Source: Circinella umbellata | Taxonomy: Eukaryota; Mucoromycota; Mucoromycetes; Mucorales; Lichtheimiaceae | Assembly (NCBI GenBank): GCA_025093555.1 | Contig: JAIWNF010000001.1 | Location: 682,001-746,000 of the forward strand | Direction: 5' to 3' | Length of the DNA stretch: 64,000 bases | In this document: piece after piece, positions 50,162 through 62,975 of the stretch | How the letters are laid out: each line of letters opens with the position of its first letter | Numbering within the stretch: position 1 is the stretch's first letter | Made by a program: the position numbers and the translations under genes | The notes under the pieces: model-generated | What the model saw: the letters and a program-made list of their open reading frames with translations, nothing else | Told to the model about the DNA's origin: nothing | Database searches by the model: none

Positions 50162-51883
50162 TTTGAAATTGAATTTGGCCACACAAAATAAAAATAACCC
50201 ATGATTTTGAACATGGGCCACATTTTCAAATTGAGCTACTTGAACGAAATTGAGCCACCAATTTTAAAATTGATCGATGCCGAGTAAATTTGAGCAACTC
50301 ATCACTAAAAATGGCATAGCTACGAATTTGAGCCAAGGAAAGCTCAACATGTATATATATATATACATATATACCATATAAATATTTTGTTAAAAAAGCC
50401 ATTTTTTTTGTTTTTGAATATTTTTATTTTGTATTTACTACTATCATGGAAGACAATAACACGATCGAGAATAATATTACAACCACTGACAAGAGAATTG
50501 TGCTTTTCCAAAACTATATGGACTGGGAAGGTGCTGCAGGCATCAATTACAAGCAAAAGATTGAAGAAAAAGAAAAAGGAAAAAAAGAAAAAGAAAAACA
50601 ACTTAAAGAATCAACTAGTAACGGCGTGCCTTCACGTCAACCTCGTGGTCCATACAATACAAAAAAACGATGTTAAAGTCGCAAAATTGATTAATCTCTT
50701 ACAAGAAAACGAAGGCCTGTCTGTAAGAGAAGGTGCAATCAAGGTTACTTTGGCTTATTCAACTGCTAAACGTCGAGTGAACCAATGGAACGAGTCTTTT
50801 AACAATTGTGAAGTAGGTTTTCCTGGCTCGTCTAAAAAAACTGGTGCTAAATCAAAACTTAATGACGAGCATACTGTTTTTATCTTTGCAAAAATTTATG
50901 AACAGCCAACAATTAGTTGCAGTGATGTCACTGATCTACTTTGCCAGCATTTCCCATCACCAGCCGCGCTGTTAACAATCATATGCACAAAAAAATGTCA
51001 CCTTACCTACAAACGCACTGTCCGTCAACTAGTTGCTCGCGATGATGATATAACTATTTTGCAGCAGTATGAAAGTGTATCAGCCTGGATGGCACTTGGA
51101 ATTGATTTTTTCTCGGAATGTGTTTTTATTGATGAGGCAGGATTCAATAGAAATATGCACCGATCTCATGGTTGGTCTGACATGCAAAATTACCGTAGAA
51201 ACAAAAGGACCAAACCTTAGTATATTGGGAGCTATTACTGCTCATGGTGTTATTACTTTGTCCAGACGAGAAGTTTACGCACCAACCACCAAGAAAAGAA
51301 AAAGTGACGATAGTCCAGCACCCAAAAAAGGAACAACAGGTAGCGACTTTATGGATTCATTGAACAAGTACTTACCAATATTGAAGCCCACATCGATATC
51401 TTGTTATGGACAATGCTGCTATTCCTCGAACAATTGATGTCAAGGATTGGGTTACAGAACGTGGTTTCGAGATTATTTACCTTCCTCCGTACTCCCCTTT
51501 TTTAAACCCAATTGAAGAGTTTTGGTCAAAACTTAAAGATGTGGTTAACAAGGATCCTGCCTCTGTAAGACTTAATAGTAAATTAAGCGATCGTATTAAA
51601 AAAGCATCAGAGCATATTTTCCGTGAAGACTGTCAAGCTTGGATCAAGCATTCATTGACATTTTGGGATCACTGTTTGGCAGGCGAAAAAGGATTATAAA
51701 GATATATTTGATATAAAGCTATTTTTTTGATATAAATAAATATAAACAATACATATCATTACGTTTCATTTGGATCATAATCATTTTTATTATCTGGTAG
51801 CTTATATTTGTTTGCTGCAGCTTGATATCAAAATTGTATGGCTCATTTTCAGCAGCTGACCCGATTTTGGCTCAATTTCAAAA
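50162..51883 (+). mobile_element. Decayed DDE (Tc1/mariner-superfamily) transposon
   Basis: The ORF region is flanked by imperfect inverted repeats: TTTGAAATTGAATTTGGCC near 50162 and, inverted, TTGGCTCAATTTCAAAA near 51868. Several TTGAGC(C/T)A copies lie near the left end (50229-50340) and two inverted copies near the right. Exact ends and target duplication were not resolved. Confidence 0.7.
50446..51699 (+). pseudogene. DDE transposase with at least three frameshifts
   Basis: Frame 1 runs from ATG 50446 to a Lys-rich region and stops just after a seven-A run (~50660). The next frame carries a helix-turn-helix-like region (LSVREGAIKVTLAYSTAKRR) and the first catalytic Asp (FIDEAGFNRNM). 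A shift near 51185 leads to TVETKGPNLSILGAITAHG, and another near 51390 leads to the second Asp (VMDNAAIP) and the final Glu in YSPFLNPIEEFWSKLK. This D-D-E layout is that of the DDE_3 endonuclease family of Tc1/mariner-like elements. Catalytic residues survive, but the broken frame means it is not active as it stands. Confidence 0.85.
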
Positions 51884-52027
51884 TATTACATACGAGTTTG
51901 TTGAGGATACGAGGTGACATCATCCCCTAACCATTGTAGGCCCACACCAATTACGGACGAATATTAGTAATTCCAAGTCAGCGCATTTTTGAAACAAAAA
52001 AAACAAAAAGTAAAATAACCAGCAACT
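51884..52027. other. Spacer between transposon and tandem array
   Basis: Short unique DNA, slightly richer in GC around 51905-51960. No feature seen. Confidence 0.4.
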
Positions 52028-52780
52028 TATGCTAAACGTATTCTTGTTACTAATTTGTAGAGTTGATTCTTAGGTAAGCGTGACATTTAAAAAGAACCTA
52101 CTGGATAGTTTCCATCCATGACTTACATTCATTGTTAAGGTAAGTTATCATTTTCTTTGTTTTGTAATTAGGGGTCGCTCCAGTGGTGACGCCAACCCTG
52201 AGAGATCACATGTGGATGTGTGTTCGCACTATTCTGTGCCAATTTTGTCATGGTTATAAAAGTCAACCGGAATCATAGGAGACAGGGGATACTAAACGTA
52301 TTCTAGTTACTAAATTGTAGGTCGATTCTTAGATCAGCACAACGTTTACTAAGAACCTACTAGATAGTTTCCATCCATGACTTGCATTCATTGTTAAGTA
52401 ATTAATTTCTTTATTTTTGTAATTAGGGTCGCTCCAGTGATGACACCAGCCCTGAGAGACCACTGATGGATGTGTGTTGGCACTATTCTGCGTTTTTTTC
52501 TTTATATTCAGAGGTCGCTCCAGTGGTGACACCAGCCCTGAGAGATCGCGAGTGGATGTGTGTTGGCACTTTAGAGGTCGCTCCAGTGGTGACACCAGCC
52601 CTGAGAGACCACTAATGGATGTGTGTTCGCACTATTCTGCGTTTTTTTCTTTATATTCAGAGGTCGCTCTAGTAGTGACACCAGCCCTGAGAGACCGCGA
52701 GTGGATGTGTGATTACACTATTCTGCGCCAATTTTTGTCATGGTTATAAAAGTCAACCGGAATCATAGAAGACAGGGAAA
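52028..52780. repeat. Tandem repeat array
   Basis: Five copies of a ~35-bp core (GGTCGCTCCAGTGGTGACAC...CCCTGAGAGA) begin near 52171, 52427, 52512, 52574 and 52660. They are embedded in larger duplications: the segment starting TACTAAACGTATTC (52028 and 52289) and the segment TCATGGTTATAAAAGTCAAC (52248 and 52738). Units alternate between GACCACTGATGG and GATCGCGAGTGG variants, suggesting higher-order duplication. Confidence 0.9.
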
Positions 52781-55370
52781 TAAAAACTAATGAAGAAGTT
52801 GGTTTACTTTTGTAGGTTTGAACATAGAACACGGACAGAGGTTATTTAGTGTCAATTTTTGGAAGTTTACGAGGCTTCTTTTCTTTGGTACAAAGTTACC
52901 AGGAACGCTGTAGTAAACATTGAAAGTTATGGGATACAGCAAGGCCGAAGTCAAGAAAATAATCGAGTGGTAGTTCAATACCAAAAGTCGACAAGTCATG
53001 ATCCAATTACATATCCTTACCAAATAATTATATATCAATTAGAAGCATATACTTATTTTCTGTATAAATATATACTTGTTCCTTCATGAAACATTGTTTA
53101 TTGTCCATAATCAATTTCTTGCTGCAACATTGATTAAAATGTACACGTGTCGTAGTCTAAAAACAATGTACCATTCTCCCTTTTCGAATCTTGTCACACA
53201 ACACATTATAATTATGAGTCAACTTCAGGTTGCCATTCTAGTAACCAACATAGTATACACTTCACGTCAATGACTCACAATTCATACCTCTTATTGTAAT
53301 GACATGTCATCATTATATACATTATTATCATTGTACACAGTAGTATTAGAAAACATATAAATATCCCCTTACCATCAAATAATAAAGCGGCATCTTTCCA
53401 AGTTATATTCTACCCCTTTACTATCTTTTGTTATATTATATTACTATTGGCCAAGGTATTGATCCGCCAAAAATATTACGACACACGACATAATTTCAAA
53501 GTTTGTATTTTGATTAGACTCCAATATGGGGTGTCAAAATAAAACATACAATAACCGAAGAGAAAGAACCATAATAATTCACGCTATCATTCCTCGCTAT
53601 GTAGCAATTTAAGGATAATACAAAGAAAAAGAGTAATAGCGAGTGAAGAAAATATTATTAATTTCTCATTTTTCTGCTTAAAGCAAAATTGTGCAATTGT
53701 ATTTTGTACTAAAAGCTAAATTCTACAGTTACACTTTTTGGTTTAATGCTGATTTATGTAAAAGCACTTTTTCACATCAACAAATAGTATAAATAGAATA
53801 GCTTCAATAATAAAAACGGCAGTTCAGTTCTCTTTTTAAAAAACGCTTGCTTATTTTCTTTTGATAATATATTCTTATCTTAATTGAGTAAATAAAACTC
53901 CTTTCTTCATTTCTCATAAGACATTATCTTTTGTGGATTCAGACGTAATAATATTCTTGAATAAAATAACTCCCACACATTTTTTATAAACAAACTGTCC
54001 ATTTTCCAATCTATTTCCCATTTTATAACAACTTTTACAATTAAGCTAGACCATTCACAATAAAGTGGTCATAACAGTATAAAAAGTATTGTGCTTGGTA
54101 GTTTACCTCTTCTCCTCTGTTTAGTAACTCGAGTTCCTCTAAATTTCTCGTATTGTATTAAGCCAATATATCGTTTGACACCATCATACCATTAGCTGCT
54201 GTTATTACCATGAATATATTACCTTCAAAAGATTTTACCACTATTTATTATGCAAAAGAAGAAACTGCGTAACAACAGTAGTAGTAGTAGTAGTAGTAGT
54301 AGTACATTTTTTAAATGTACTACTAGAGAGGAGCCATTGAAAAATGTTATACCTTACAAGTACATTCTTGTCTACTATAAAAATAAAGAGAAGGTTGGGC
54401 AGCTGTTGTTGCAAATCGTTTTCATCATCACTTGTTAGCACACACATACAATCCAATTAATGTTGAATATGCACGATCAACCATAAACTGCCTCTTGAAT
54501 GCCAAAAACAAGAACAGAGAAAAGCAATTACATTTTTTGGAATCGTAATAATCAAACTGAATAAAGTATGAGCGGAGTTCTAGTGGTACAATCATATGCA
54601 TGAATTTACGAACGAATTTCATGTTGCTTGTAAAAAAGTTGAACAAAGAACTTTGCCCAGGACAGTGTCCATATGATAATCAGCAAGATCAGGACCGGTC
54701 TCGTTCCTGGTGGAGGCGGTCGAAAAACATTGCCAACCAAAACCTAAACATATTTAGTGCCAACAGCAGCAGCCATTCAGGGAATTTAATAATTAAATGA
54801 CATGATTACTATTATAATAATTTTTGTTATTATTATTTGTTCATACCCAATAACAAAAACACACGCACACATAACAAACAAAACAATAGTATAAATTCAA
54901 ATGTTGCTAGCTGAAACAAATAACGAGGCCTTCTATTTTTTTTATCTACCAAAACCATTGAAGCTATGACTAGCTCCACTAGCACGACGTTTATTCTTCT
55001 CTGAAAATCGCCATTACCTGACGACTTTAGCCATTAACAGTAAAAAGAAAAAAAAAGCAGGATACTATGCAAGTACTTGATGAACAAAAAAAAAGGAGTG
55101 AGAGAATGGTTTCAAATTCAAGAGACCAAAAAAAAATATTAGACAAGTAGGTGGCAGCATTGATAAAAGGTAGGGTCTCGTTTATATATATACAAATATT
55201 TTCATAATACAGTAAAGCTTGGATGACAGACGCCAAAAGCGGGGTCTGTTTGTAAAAAAAAAGGACGTTCAAAGTCCACCCGCAGCATTTTGACTCTTTG
55301 ACTCTTCTAATACACATATTTGATAGTAAACATGGAAGGCGTCTCCATAGAAATAAAAACTTGTAAGTAA
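52781..55370. other. Gene-poor region
   Basis: AT-rich. It holds a (TAG)n run at 54279-54303 and a slightly GC-richer patch at 54690-54720 without a convincing gene. The upstream part of the following gene may begin near 55331 (ATG followed by a GTAAGT donor at 55362), but the junction could not be made to fit. Confidence 0.4.
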
Positions 55371-57411
55371 CCTGAATTTAACTTGGTGCTGTTCCCTTTT
55401 ACATGTTGTGTGGTTGCTAATGAGCTTAGTTTAGTTGTAGAAAATTTCTTGCAGTCTGTCAAAACACCATCTTTATGTAAATTTGTCGAGCAAAATCCCA
55501 GTTTTATTGCTAAGAATAGTTCTATCGAAGACAATCTTATCAACAAATGGTCAGATATCGTAAGCGTAGCTGCAAAAAAACTTGACATTAAAATGGTTAG
55601 TATTTCCATAGAGACACACAGTATACGCATGGCATCCGCAATTAGAAAAAAGCCGGTATTAAACCTTATAAATAGTCAAAACCTCGTAGAACGCCTCCCT
55701 GGAATGAAGTATTGCAAGTTATGAATCAACAGAATAACGGCACCCCAGCTTCATCCTCATCAGCAACATCAGAAACACCAGAATCAAAGGCTACTTCCAA
55801 TTCCATGAATGTGCTGTTGTCCTTGAAAGATAAAAACCAGATCAAGACAAACCTTTCCAATTTATTATTGAAACGAGAAAGTGACTTATGGGTTTTACCA
55901 CTTGAAGAAGAGGAGGAGGAGGACGACGACGACGAGGAACAAAATGAAGAAAAGGAAAAAAAGGAAAAAAAAACCGCTTTAGTTGTTGATAAGATTGTAG
56001 CCGACTTTGCAACCCAATGTAATTACCACCAGTAAGTACACGGATGATTATATTATGGATATGGAGAGAGAAACGCGTGGAGAGAGAGAGAGAGAGGAAC
56101 GGCTAAAGATATTTACTTATTTTATCTTTAGCCCATCACAATCGTTAATCTTGGATTTAGGGGACATAAATTGGGAGTCCATCTTTTCAGAGGAAGAATT
56201 GGATCGATTGGATGGCTTTGGAGATCCCATGTTTCCATGTTTACCAGATGACATACTTGACATTCTTAACACAATCAGTTCATTGGTAATAAACGAGTAA
56301 AATAGATGGAGAATAACGGAAATGGTAGATGAAATGCGCAATTGAATAAACTAATAACTACTGCTTCTATTTTGTTAGGAAACTCCCTTGGATGCATACA
56401 ACTTCGCCAGAAAATTAGATCATGACCCCGTAACTGAACCTTTGAAATCTTGGATTTCAATTGAATTACCAAATGCTGCACGTCATTTTTTTTACAATCA
56501 CACTCTCGATTTTGATAAAATGCTTGAATATGACCAATTGTACAAAAATTGGGGGTTTTTGAAGACAGTAGTTCAAGGTAGCAATATTACTGAAAAAGGG
56601 TAGGTTTTAAAGCAAGACAAACACATACTTTTAAGTTATTGGAGGCAATTGAAAACTGAACTGGTTTATCCATCTATCAATAGATCCGAAGGATCGAGTA
56701 AAGCTAATGGTGACGCCAAGAACAGAAAACGTAGCATTCCAGCCATCAAACCAGCAACAGGTCGTAAAATGGGGCATAAGATTGATACGATATATTCTAC
56801 AAATGGAATAGAAGTGGGTTGCATAGAAGTTGGAAAAGATGACGATCAAACGAAATCTATCAAAGATGGTCTCATCAAAATGCCTATGATCATGCATGAC
56901 ATGTTGACTCAATTGGCTGAAACAGAAGAGGTGTTACGAAAAGCCAAAGTCCTTGGATATGTAATCAGTGGTATGCGGAGCTTAATATAGTAACACTTAT
57001 TGTTATATATGAAATGATTGTTCACCATCTTAATTATTCATTATTTTAGGTACCAAGGCGGCAATGCTTGTCATGGACTCACCTGCTGGCTTCATATCAA
57101 GAATCAGAAGATCAAAGTACTTGGGGTTGCCTACCTGTTCAGAAAATTTCACAAAGAAGATAGTTCCTTTGTTCAAACTTGCCTTGACGGGCCTTATCAT
57201 TATGGAGAATACGCGGTCAATTATTAACAATTCAACCAATGATCTTGAATCGCTGAGAGTCTCAGCTGGTTGGAGATTACCACCTACATTCATACCTTCA
57301 TCTTTGATCTCAAGATCCAAGTCTTCAACAACAGCATCATCATCAGCGCCTCCAAAATCCTCATCCGCAGAAAGTTCATCTTCATCAAAAAAACAAAAAA
57401 CAACAAAATGA
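55371..57411 (+). CDS. Uncharacterised multi-exon protein with possible PD-(D/E)XK-like motif
   Basis: Exons: up to 55655, 55676-56031, 56132-56285, 56379-56599, 56636-56970 and 57050-57411, all in frame; the 20-nt gap between the first two is very short for an intron, and the 5' end is unresolved. The N-terminal part is Ser-rich and acidic. The middle has DLGDINWESIFSEEELDRL and a proline-linked helical region. The C-terminal half contains GRKMGHKIDTIY, then IEVGCIEVGKDDDQTKSIKD and VLGYVISGTKAAMLVMDSP. The spacing of D...E-x-G-K in beta-strand-like context recalls PD-(D/E)XK nuclease folds, but this is inference. The style resembles expanded families of unknown function in mucoralean fungi. 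It ends in a Ser/Lys-rich tail (SSSSSKKQKTTK). Confidence 0.7.
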
Positions 57412-57690
57412 TTCCTCACTCATTCATTGATAATGTGTATACATGTATCATTATCAACCACTATTTCTTTACATATCAGTAACAACATGGCATATATACC
57501 CTCATAAAACACCGAGTTCCTAAAAGAAAAAGCATCGTCAATACCTTACCAACCCAATTCCATTCATTTATAATGTGTATTTTTAAACCACCATCAGCCA
57601 CTATTTTTTTTTACAACTCTGGCATATATACTCTCATAAAATATCCACAAGTTCCTACATCAGCAATACCTTGCCGACCCATTTCATTCA
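57412..57690. repeat. Tandem duplication downstream of the uncharacterised gene
   Basis: Two ~140-bp units share TCATT(C/T)AT-GATAATGTGTAT, CACTATTT, GGCATATATAC-CTCATAAAA and GCAATACCTT-CC-ACCCA. The duplication is diverged and includes the likely 3' UTR. Confidence 0.65.
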
Positions 57691-59362
57691 ATTTTTAAAA
57701 ATACCATTTCTTTTTATACATCACATATCTACCTGAAAAGCATTATTTTTAATAATTAGTTAATAACATTGGTATATTTTTTTTTTAAAAAAAACTCCCA
57801 TGAAATAAACTTGAAATGAATTTCTGTAAAGAACAATAATAATGATTAACAATATTTATTATATCTTAAATTGTGTTCGTTTTTCTTGTTTTATTATTCC
57901 TACATGATCCATTCATTTTATCGAGATGGGTGGATTGAAACTTTATGAGGTTCTCGTTTGTGGCACTTTCACCAAATCGGGACGTCCATAAAAAAAGTTA
58001 TTTTGCCATCGAATTTTCGATCCAATTATAGTTTTTATACAATAAACCATCTTACGATGAAAATTTTGGTTTTTATTTAACGTCTCCTTTGAACACAGCG
58101 TCTGGTCTGGCATATTCGTTCGAGGCAAGTCATACAAGTTTAGAGTATAAAAAAAACCCTGTTGGGATACAGGGTGAAGAATTTGGTTATTTTAATAATA
58201 ATAGAATAAAAAATGATAATAAAACGGACAAGGTAAATCCTTTGAGACTCGATTATAGAGTTTTAATAAGAATGAAAGTTTGAATGAAGTTATTTTTACA
58301 AGGATGTTTTCAACTACGTATTTATATTTTTTCTATTCTATGGATGATGTGGCACTCTGTTAATTATTCTATGTGGATGACGAATGGTTGAGTCGGATAC
58401 TTTGGATTACTAGCTATCTTTGGGGAATAATGTTATTATTTATTATTTATTTGAGATGACTTGAATTCTCTTTTATTTAGTTATGGCGTAAAGCGATCGT
58501 TATGCAGTCTATTTAATTTCCTTTTTAGAATCAAGGTCAATTCACCGCTGTATTTGGTTATGCTTTTTAGGTTTTATCTTTTGTGTGACCCAGATCAAGG
58601 GATTATTATCATCTATCAACTCTCTTACTCTCGCCTAAACACACATACACATGTAAATCAAATCTTCTGTTCAAATTATCACTAATATGAGACTTACTAA
58701 GTACTTGATGTTATGCTTCTATCAAGTGCCCTGGTCGCATTTCCCCTATTAAAGAACCATTAATTGAAAAGAAATTAACAGCAGTAAAAAAGAACATTAA
58801 CGAATTCTAGATATGCTTGATTTTAAAGTTGTTGAAAAAAGGAAAAATTGTCATGTGTTGTCTTGTTGGATTACTTTATTTATATTCCATGTAATATGAG
58901 GACGTTTCAACTTATTATGATTACCGGCTAGCTAACTGATATATATACATTAGCATCTGCTACTGCTATTAGAATACTCTACGTACAAAAAGCCTTTGCT
59001 ATTACACTTATTCCTGAAACAGCCGTTATTGACTATATAACTAGTGGGTAGGCTAAATTTTTATAATGAATAGTTTATAAATCAACTTTATATATTACCA
59101 TTGTAGATTTAAAAAAAAAAAATTCGCTACTTTTTTGAAATTCGCCTTGAAAATATGATATAAAAAACAGTATAGCAGCAGATGAATTAGGTATCTTCAA
59201 TACCTTTATCATTTATATGACAGTTGCTTCTACCACAGTACTTTTGATTTGGAAGTTTGCTTTTAATTCAGTCACCTTGTTGTTATTTTCAATTTTTACG
59301 GGCTGATGTATCAAAGTTATTATCCAGTATGTAAGTAGAAACAGTAACGACAATTCTTAATA
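57691..59362. other. Gene-poor region
   Basis: AT-rich. A 64-codon plus ORF at 58089 (YKKNPVGIQGEEFGYFNN) is coding-like but starts with TTG and cannot be extended; it could be a relic. Nothing else is recognised. Confidence 0.4.
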
Positions 59363-60196
59363 CAGAGGGTCCCCGTTAATTTCATATCCGTTAATTTTCA
59401 CACCTCAATAACTTCACCAAAAATCAAGGAATGGTAAAAATAACATAAGAAAATTTTCACATCCCCCTTAATTTCACTTTCACAGCACTTAGCGGCATTG
59501 AATTCTTAACGGGTATGTAAATCAAAAAAAAATTATGTGATAAATATAAGGATTGTAATTAAATTAGTATACAGGATGGGTTACTTTTTTTATTACGTCA
59601 TTTATATCTTTTTTTAAGAGTTTATTCAATGTTTATTCTCTTCTTGTTTTTCTCGTTTCAAGTCTTTGCATATAGTACTAATATCAGGTGCCTCAAAAAC
59701 AGCTTAAATTCATTTTTAGCCTATCATGCTAGCGATCGGTTTATCATGGTTCGTGGGTAAAGTTTTTTTTTCTCAGCCATAACCCTATACTGTTCAGTTG
59801 TCAAGCCAACATTGAATGTGGTTGCTGTCATTTTGGTTTGGTATATATAAAGCAAAAATATAGAAAGATGGAATAATATAAAAAATAAATTATCTCTGCA
59901 GCTCTTGGGACTATTTATATAGCTTTTTTTTTTTCAGAAAAAAAAAAGAGTTATAGACTTGCTCAAATAAAAAAGAGATAGTTACAAAAATGCATCAAGA
60001 GCGATCATATAGAAATACTCTATTAATTGATACGTATTTTGATACATTAAAAGATACTGTATACAGTAGTAAGCTGAAGTATTCAATATATGCACATTCT
60101 TGGAAAAGAATTTCATAGTATCCGTTAATTTTCACACCCCTTTATTTTCACAAAAAAATTGGGAAATGGCCCTATGAAATTAACGGGGACCCTCTG
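59363..60196 (-). mobile_element. Non-autonomous pogo/Tigger-like element, copy 2 (834 bp)
   Basis: Inverted repeats CAGAGGGTCCCCGTTAATT at both ends with flanking TA. It is the reverse complement of the 20421-21264 element along its whole length with scattered differences. The same helix-turn-helix remnant (AEQ-YS-L style start and KLF-APDIST region) appears on the minus strand near 59830-59640 and is also broken. Confidence 0.88.
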
Positions 60197-60281
60197 TATA
60201 TATATATCTTTTTAGAAATAATGAACATAAGAAGTAGAGAATAGTAACTTTTTTAATCATTTCTTTATCTTTCTTTTCAAT

Positions 60282-60627
60282 ATGATAGCAACACCAGCAT
60301 TAATACGTATAGTTAGAAGACTGGATAAATATTCTGCAGTTACTTGGTATCAAGTTCATTAATTCTGAATATTATATTACTTATATAATATCCTAATGAT
60401 ATTTACACTTTTATGTATCTTCAAAAAAAAAGACATTGGGATTTCGAACTCTTGCCAACCCTTTATTTAGTATATTTGGACCGTTTCTACTAGCTACTTA
60501 TTTGGATTCTTTGAATACAAATGAAGAAAAACCTTATTTATATTGTAAATTGATAGCTGAATTAGGCTATGTATTATGTGGATTACTGGTACTTATTATC
60601 AAATACAGAATGAAGACTAACTCTTAA
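60282..60627 (+). CDS. Small membrane protein, about 88 aa, unrecognised
   Basis: Exon 1 starts at ATG 60282 (MIATPALIRIVRRLDKYSA). Exon 2 (60433-60627) reads GFRTLANPLFSIFGPFLLAT, an acidic loop (SLNTNEEKPYLYC) and a second hydrophobic segment (ELGYVLCGLLVLIIKYR). Two transmembrane helices are likely. The exon 1 donor is uncertain: GTATCA (60347) gives a stop, whereas the weaker GTTCAT at 60354 keeps frame and gives 88 residues. The Arg-rich N-terminus could be a mitochondrial signal. The family is not recognised. Confidence 0.5.
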
Positions 60628-60929
60628 TAATAAAAAGAACAGTGACATTCTTTTTTTTTTATAATAAGCGGGTCATTTCTTTTTTTCTCTTCCGATCTTT
60701 TTTATTTATTCTTTTTATGGAACAAGTTAACAAACTCGGTCGTGGAAAAAAAAAATATACAGTAAAGAGTTTTCATGCACCGAGAACGCGGGTGTGAATG
60801 CTCAGGGTTACCGTGCGAAACTTTTGACCTTATTAGAAGGCCGCGCGTTCTCCCTTAACCCGACTCTTCCAGTTTTTTTTTATTCTTCTTTTTTCTTCTT
60901 ACTTTTTTTTTTCAACTTCATTTATAATC

Positions 60930-62975
60930 ATGGTTGACCAATTCCTTGAATACGTTGAAAAACATCAAAATGACTTTATTGAACGTTTGCGTAAGGCAGT
61001 CGCTATTCCTAGGTAAAAATAACAAGTTTTGATTCTTCTTTTTTATTTTATTTTTTATTAAAATCGCTTCTTGTTTACTCCCAACTCTTATTGTTTATTA
61101 ACTTGATATATATTAAACAAACAAATAGTGTGAGTAGTGATCCCAACCGTCGTCAAGACGTGTTCCGCATGTCTGAATTTCTTATTGATGAATTAAAGGC
61201 ACTTGATGCTATTAATGTTGAAACACGCGATCCTGGTCAGCAAGATTTCCATGGCACTCCATTACCCTTACCACCTATTGTCTTGGCAACTGTTGGTAAC
61301 GACCCTGCTAAAAAGACTATTCTTGTCTATGGTCATTATGATGTTCAACCCGTGAGTTTCTTTTCTTTCTTTCATGATATGTTGCAGAGTGGGGAGGAGG
61401 AGGAGGAGGAGGAGGAGGAGGAGGAGGAATAAAGCCCAGGACAAGGCGGGGAAGGATAGGATAGAGGGTAGTGCAATATGTTTTCTGTATGTTTATCTAT
61501 AGACCCTACTAAATAATACATAATTTTAGGCATTGATGGAAGATGGTTGGAATACTGATCCTTTTACTTTAGTTGAAGATGAACAACATCGACTTTTGGG
61601 TCGTGGTAGTTCTGATGATAAGGGTCCTGTATTGGGTTGGATTAATGTTGTTGAAGCACATAAATCATTAGGTCTTGAAATGCCTGTCAATCTGAAATTC
61701 TGTTTGGAAGGCATGGAAGAATCTGGTTCAGAAGGTTTAGAGCCCATCATTCATCAAGAAGCTGATAAATACTTTAAGGATGTTGATTCAGTCTGTATTT
61801 CTGATAACTATTGGTTGGGTACAACCAAACCTTGCTTGACTTACGGTTTGAGAGGTGTTTCTTATTTCCACCTGACTGTTCAAGGTCCTGCTCGTGATTT
61901 GCACTCAGGTGTCTTTGGTGGTACCGTTCATGAGCCAATGACTGATTTGTTTGCTTTGATGAGTAAATTGGTAACTCCTGATGGAAAGATTCTTGTTCCT
62001 GGTATCTATGATCAAGTTCGGCCTTTGACAGGTAAATAATAATAATCTTGTATAGGCATAAAAGCGCGCGCGTGCACATACATGTGTGTATATATAGTGA
62101 AATAGATCACTTCTTATTTATTAATGGTATGATGGGATTTTTTTTTGATTTGGGGATTGAACAATAATAAATTTTAGATACTGAGGAAAAGACTTACGAT
62201 AACTTGGCTTTCGAAATGCATGAATTGCACGATGCTGTTGGTAGCGCAGTCAACATTCATGATTCCGTACGTCATGTTTTGCAACACCGCTGGCGTCACC
62301 CTTCTCTTTCCTTACACGGTGTTGAAGGTGCTTTCTATAATCCTGGTGATAAGACTGTTGTTCCTGCACGCGTGATCGGCAAGTTTTCTATTCGTACCGT
62401 CCCTGATATGGAATTAGACAAGGTTACCGAATTAGTAACAAAATATGTTAATGACGAATTTAACAAATTGAATAGCAAGAACACAATGAAGATTGTATGC
62501 TCTCATGCTGGTAACCACTGGTTGGCTAGTCCTGAACATTGGAGCTACGGTAATAATGATATATATTTGGAAAAAAGTGAAAGATAATTATATGGAATTG
62601 CATAATAACAATAATAATAATTATCATGATTTTAGTTGCGGCTGCCAAGGCTGTTGAACGTGTATATAAGGTTAAGCCTGATTTGACCCGTGAAGGTGGT
62701 TCTATTCCTATTACTTTGACCTTCCAAGATGCCTTGAAACGTAATGTCTTATTGTTACCTATGGGCCGTGGTGATGACGTAAGTTTCTTTTTTTATCTAT
62801 TTAAGGAGTAATAAAAAAAACAATGGAAGTATATAAGATATATCAATAACATTTTTTTTATTTTGTATAGGGTGCTCATTCTATCAATGAAAAATTGGAT
62901 CGTTCCAACTATGTTGAAGGTACCAAGTTGCTTGGTACTTATTTGTACGAAATTGCTGCTGCAAAACCTGAATAA
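60930..62975 (+). CDS. DUG1: Cys-Gly metallodipeptidase, M20 family, 475 aa
   Basis: Six exons: 60930-61012, 61129-61351, 61530-62031, 62178-62549, 62636-62778 and 62871-62975, all in frame. It is a full-length M20A dipeptidase (yeast Dug1 is about 481 aa). The di-metal site is visible: GHYDVQP (His, Asp), [10 protein letters not shown] (bridging Asp), [11 protein letters not shown] (catalytic and ligand Glu), ISDNYWLG (Asp) and GDDGAHSINE near the C-terminus (His). The dimerisation-domain stretch [13 protein letters not shown] is typical of the carnosinase/CNDP group. It cleaves Cys-Gly in the cytosolic glutathione degradation pathway. Intron 2 carries a (GGA)n run at 61393-61430 that also makes a spurious poly-Glu extension. 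Confidence 0.95.

Noticed and set aside
52474..52749. 91-codon ORF with repeated RGRSSGDTSPER
   Set aside because: Product of the tandem repeat array; the frame shifts between units and no start context or family is seen.
61393..61432. Poly-Glu C-terminus of a truncated DUG1 reading frame
   Set aside because: It lies in intron 2; the spliced frame continues the M20 domain with all metal ligands.
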